DNA from: Mayamaea pseudoterrestris
Lineage: Eukaryota > Bacillariophyta > Bacillariophyceae > Sellaphorales > Sellaphoraceae
Length of the DNA stretch: 64,000 bases
Direction: 5' to 3'
NCBI GenBank assembly: GCA_027923505.1
Contig: BROI01000002.1
Coordinates: forward strand, 868,001-932,000
A model generated the notes under the pieces. The model did not search any database, had not been told where the DNA came from, and worked only from the letters and a program-made list of their open reading frames with translations. Shown piece by piece: positions 60,356 to 64,000 of this stretch. Each line of letters starts with the position of its first letter. Position 1 is the first letter of the stretch. The translations under genes and the position numbers were made by a program.

Positions 60356-63300
60356 ATGTCGTTTCCACCACCGCCGCCTCCGCCGGCGAATTCTAGTCGG
60401 TTTGCTCCACCGCCACCGGGAGGTTCGTTTGCGGCACCTCAACCTGCCGCAGGCCTGGCGCAAAACATGAGCAACCTTTCCATTCAGCCGCCAGCGGCTC
60501 CGTCTGGGTACGTACAATCAAACAAATGTAAAGAAGAAGACGAATAGCGAGATTATGGTAGTGAAAGTAATCGAGCATGAAGAATGCAAAAAATATATAT
60601 TTTGACATTCATGCATTTGCAACTTGCATTGCCAAGAGACTGCAATGACTGCTGACATCTCACCTTTTTTGTTTAATTATTTTCACTACAATTTCAGAGC
60701 ACCAACTGGAGCCGGCATGTTTCGTCCTCCGCCTCCAGGTCAGCCAGTCGCTCCAAGACAGCCGCAATATCAGGGCGGCGCCGCTGCTCCGCCCCATCAA
60801 CCTGGACCCGCCGTCTTCACGCCAGCCGCTCCAAAGGGACCTCCAGCAATAGCTGGCGGCTCCTTTGCTCCTCCTCCACCTCCTGGCGCTCCCATGATGC
60901 CTCCAGGATCATCGCATCAAATGCAAATGCATGCGCCGCCGCAGCAATTTGGCGGTTTGAATCCTGCTGCAGCCGCGCCGTCACCATTTTACCATCCCCA
61001 GCCTACTCCTGGTCAAATGAACCGCGCCATGGGTCCACCGGGAATGGGATCTCCGCCGCCAGCAGCCGGAGGCATGCCGGTTGGTTTACCGAGTGCAGCG
61101 CCCATGACGATTACAGAAAATACAAACATTGACTACAGCATCAAGATTCCTGAACCTTTCTTTCGCCTAGCCTGCGGAAAGCTTCCTCAGACTGCGTCGC
61201 AGGCACCCAAGATTCCGCTCGGTGGCTTGATTCGTCCATTGGCGCCAATCTTGGATGAGTCTGACGACTCACTCAAGGTGGACACGATCCAGCCTGGCAC
61301 GGCTGGCATTGTCCGCTGCAAGCGCTGCCGCACTTACATGAACGCCTTTGTGACGTGGGGCGACCACGGCCGGACCTGGAAGTGCAACATTTGTACGCAA
61401 ATCAACGAAACACCGAGCGCGTACTTTTGTCATTTGGACGACCAAACGGGTCTTCGTCGGGATCGCTACGACCGACCGGAACTGAGCAAGGCGCTCGTGG
61501 AGTTTATTGCGCCGGCCGAGTACATGGTGCGGCCGCCGCAGGAGCCCGCGTACTTTTTTGTCATTGACGTGAGTGCGACGGCTGTACGCAGTGGCATGCT
61601 GGCGAGTGTGGCGGCTGGTATCAAGGCGAGTTTGGATCATTTGCCGGGACGGGGGCGCACCAAGATTGGTTTCGTCACGTTTGATAATTCGGTGCATTAC
61701 TATAACCTGGCGAGCGATTTGACGAATCCACAAGTATTAGTGGTTGCGGATTTGAAGGAACTATTTGTGCCGCTGCCGGATCACTTGTTGGTCAATTTGG
61801 AGGAATCTCGATCGGTTGTGGAAGTGTTTTTGGATAGCCTGCCGGAGATGTTTAGTCGCAACCCCGTCGTGTCGCAGTCTTGCCTTGGACCGGCACTCAA
61901 GGCGGCATTTACCGTCATGAAGCAAGTTGGTGGTAAAATGTGCGTCTTTCAGTCGCTCATGCCAAACTTGGGAGATGGTGCGCTGAAGCCACGAGAGCAA
62001 CCTGGAATTATGGGTACGCCCGCGGAAATCAAATTGCTCAAGCCGGAGCAAACATGGTTCAAAGATACAGCTGTTGAGTTTAGTCGTCAGCAAATTAGCG
62101 TCGACATGTTTTTGTTCCCTTACCAGTACATGGACTTGGCATCGCTTGGAGAGCTCCCTCGTTATACTTCGGGCAATCTTTACTCGTACGTTTCATTTAA
62201 CAGAGCCAAGGATGGAAAACGATTTGAAGATCAGCTTGCGAATACCTTGACGCAGCATACAGCCTTTGAAGCAGTCATGAGGATTCGTTGCAGCAAGGGA
62301 ATGAGAATTACAAATTTTTACGGTAACTTCTTTATTAGAGGGACAGATCTCCTTGCGCTCCCCAACTGCAACACTGATTCAGTCTTTGGATTTGACTTGG
62401 CCCACGAGGAACAAAACATTTTAATGTCCCACGTCACGGTGCAAGCAGCTCTGCTTTACACGAGCAGTGATGGAGAGCGGCGTATTCGAGTCATGACGCA
62501 GACGCTTCCAGTGACACCGTTGAACTCGGAGCTTATTGGAGCAATTGATGCAGAAGCGTCTTGTGCCTTGCTTGCACGGCAAGCAATGGACTTGGGGTTG
62601 AAAACGAGCTTGGACCAGACCCGCATGCGTTTGCAGCAAATTTGCGTGGATGTCATCCGGTCTGCTAAAGGCGGAGACAAGCGGACGGTGTCTGGTTATG
62701 CTGCTCCGGGGCATCATGACGGATCGGATGGCGAGGAGAAGCAGTTGCCTGAAAACTTGCAACTCTTCCCGCTGTATATCCTAGCGCTGATGAAGAATGT
62801 TGCTTTTCGAGGAGGTACGGACGTTCATCCGGACGAACGCATTCAGGCCCACCATATATTGAGCCGCCTGTGGGTTCCAGCGTGCAAGCACTTTATTTAT
62901 CCGCAATTGTTTGAGCTGCACAAAATGGACAATGATGCTGGCCATCCATCTGTTAACGACGACGAGAGTGAACTGGTTGCTGGAAGAAACCGCATTGTAC
63001 TACCCACTGTGGTTAATTTGAGTATAGACCGACTGAGCAGCGATGGTGTTTACTTGCTCAGCAACGGAATTGAATTCTATCTCTGGGTCGGCCGAGATGC
63101 AAACATGAATATTGTGGCGTCGCTTTTCGGTGTTCACACTTTGGATGATGTTGATCCAAATCAAATGGAAATTATTATGAGCGGCGATCCATTCGCGTCA
63201 CGCTTTGGAGCCATTGTTGATGCATTGCGCGAAGAGGTTGATGGCCCTTATTACACTGCGCCAAAGATTGTCGTCATTCGAGAAGGAGATACTCACTTGG

Positions 63301-64000
63301 AGGCACGGTTTTACTGGTTTTTGATTGAAGATCGGGCAAGTTTTCAAGGTGGAACCTACAGCTACGCCGAGTTTATGCAGTTTGTAAACAATCCAAATGC
63401 CACCTCGGGAGGCCGGGGCGTCGCCCCTCCTGGTGCACCCGGTGGAATGGCGATGGGTGCTCATCCTCCTCCACCAGGTCCTCCTGCCCCGCATCAAGGA
63501 GGTGCGTATCCGCCTCAAAAGCCGCAGTACGCTCCCTCACCTGGTCATGGAAACTACGCTCCACCGACACCTCCAGTTGCGCCGCGCGGACCTCAGCCAG
63601 GTGGTTATGGAGGGCCGCCTGCTCCCCCGCAGCCTTCTCAGCAAATTAGTTACAACTCACCGCCGGTGGCATCACACGCGCCATCTCAAGGAGGATACGG
63701 TGGCCCAATGGGATCACACGGCCCTCCGTCAGGTGGCTATGGCGCTCCTCCAACGCCGCCAACTCAAGCAGGACCTCCACAGGTGAACTATGCAGCGAAA
63801 ACTTCACCAGTCGGAGCTCCACCTCAGGCGGCGTACCAAAGCCCTCCTGTGTCTTCTGCCGGACCTTCACGACAAGCTGGCCCTCCTCCTGTACCGGGAC
63901 GGTCAGTAGCTTCTAGCGCTCCTCAACAAGCTCCGGCTTACTCATCCACGCCTCCGCCTCCTCCAGGTGCCGGCGTTGCACGACCTCCTCCGCCACCTCC
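60356..64000 (+). CDS. SEC24: COPII coat subunit Sec24 with an unusual C-terminal Pro/Gly extension (runs off the right edge)
   Basis: Exons 60356-60507 and 60698 onward (190-nt intron, phase 2, rebuilding PPAAPSG/APTGAGMFRP); no stop before the window ends. The N-terminal 250 residues are Pro/Gly/Ala-rich. The zinc finger (CKRCRTYMNAFV, then WKCNICTQIN) is followed by the trunk (YFFVIDVSATAVRSGML, GRGRTKIGFVTFDNSVHYYN), the beta-barrel, the helical domain (ENLQLFPLYILALMKNVAFR) and the gelsolin domain (VYLLSNGIEFYLWVGRDANM, then YAEFMQFVNNP). Canonical Sec24 stops there; here at least 200 more Pro/Gly/Gln/Ala residues follow. Sec24 selects cargo at ER exit sites together with Sec23 and Sar1. 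Confidence 0.93.

Noticed and set aside
1-64000. CRISPR arrays, bacterial operons or prophage
   Set aside because: Spliced genes, eukaryotic machinery and organelle leaders throughout; no spaced direct-repeat arrays were seen.

Overview
This window looks like nuclear DNA from an ochrophyte (stramenopile) alga, most likely a diatom. The reasons are: gene-dense DNA with short GT-AG introns (about 70-190 nt); ordinary eukaryotic cell machinery (Sec24, gamma-COP, APC11, Atg5, Edc4); several proteins whose N-terminus is a signal peptide followed by an ASAFAP-like cleavage site, as used to import proteins into a secondary red plastid; a lectin with PSxxPS spacer repeats; and a Copia gag with a zinc knuckle like those of diatom CoDi elements. 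The species cannot be fixed from sequence alone. Coordinates of spliced genes come from reading splice sites and checking that reading frame and family motifs continue across each junction.

Layout, left to right. 1-8.6 kb: a possible gene tail, a two-domain C-type lectin with a 60-bp minisatellite, an unknown multi-pass membrane protein, a tiny UBA-like gene and a plastid PPR protein. 8.8-18.7 kb: a type II membrane protein with a degenerate phosphoesterase-like ectodomain, two head-to-head paralogous single-domain voltage-gated cation channels, Atg5 and a divergent PDZ/F-box/ankyrin protein. 18.7-28.4 kb: a 1525-residue disordered protein with three WExF motifs, glutaryl-CoA dehydrogenase, a serine carboxypeptidase and a secreted, probably GPI-anchored protein. 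28.7-39.2 kb: the decapping scaffold Edc4, a TRIC-like channel, gamma-COP, a RusA-like nuclease with an N-terminal signal, and a membrane J-protein whose 3' end has drifted out of frame. 39.7-50.8 kb: an RQxS-repeat disordered protein, a MORN protein, a channel-like/nucleotide-cyclase fusion of 1472 residues, APC11 and a five-exon kinase. 50.9-64 kb: a ZIP transporter, a kinase with HLD in place of HRD, a plastid SulP/STAS transporter, an orphan Copia gag, a plastid SRPBCC protein, an Atx1-like copper chaperone and Sec24, which runs off the right edge.

There are no operons. Many genes sit head to head with only 100-500 bp between them. The notable themes are membrane excitability and signalling (two EukCat-like channels, a TRIC-like channel, the channel-cyclase fusion, two unusual kinases), vesicle coats (Sec24, gamma-COP) and plastid import (PPR, SulP, SRPBCC). 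A 27-bp exact repeat containing CGGTACGAC lies in two promoter gaps, and the same 9-mer occurs twice in a third; this is the best candidate for a shared local regulatory element.
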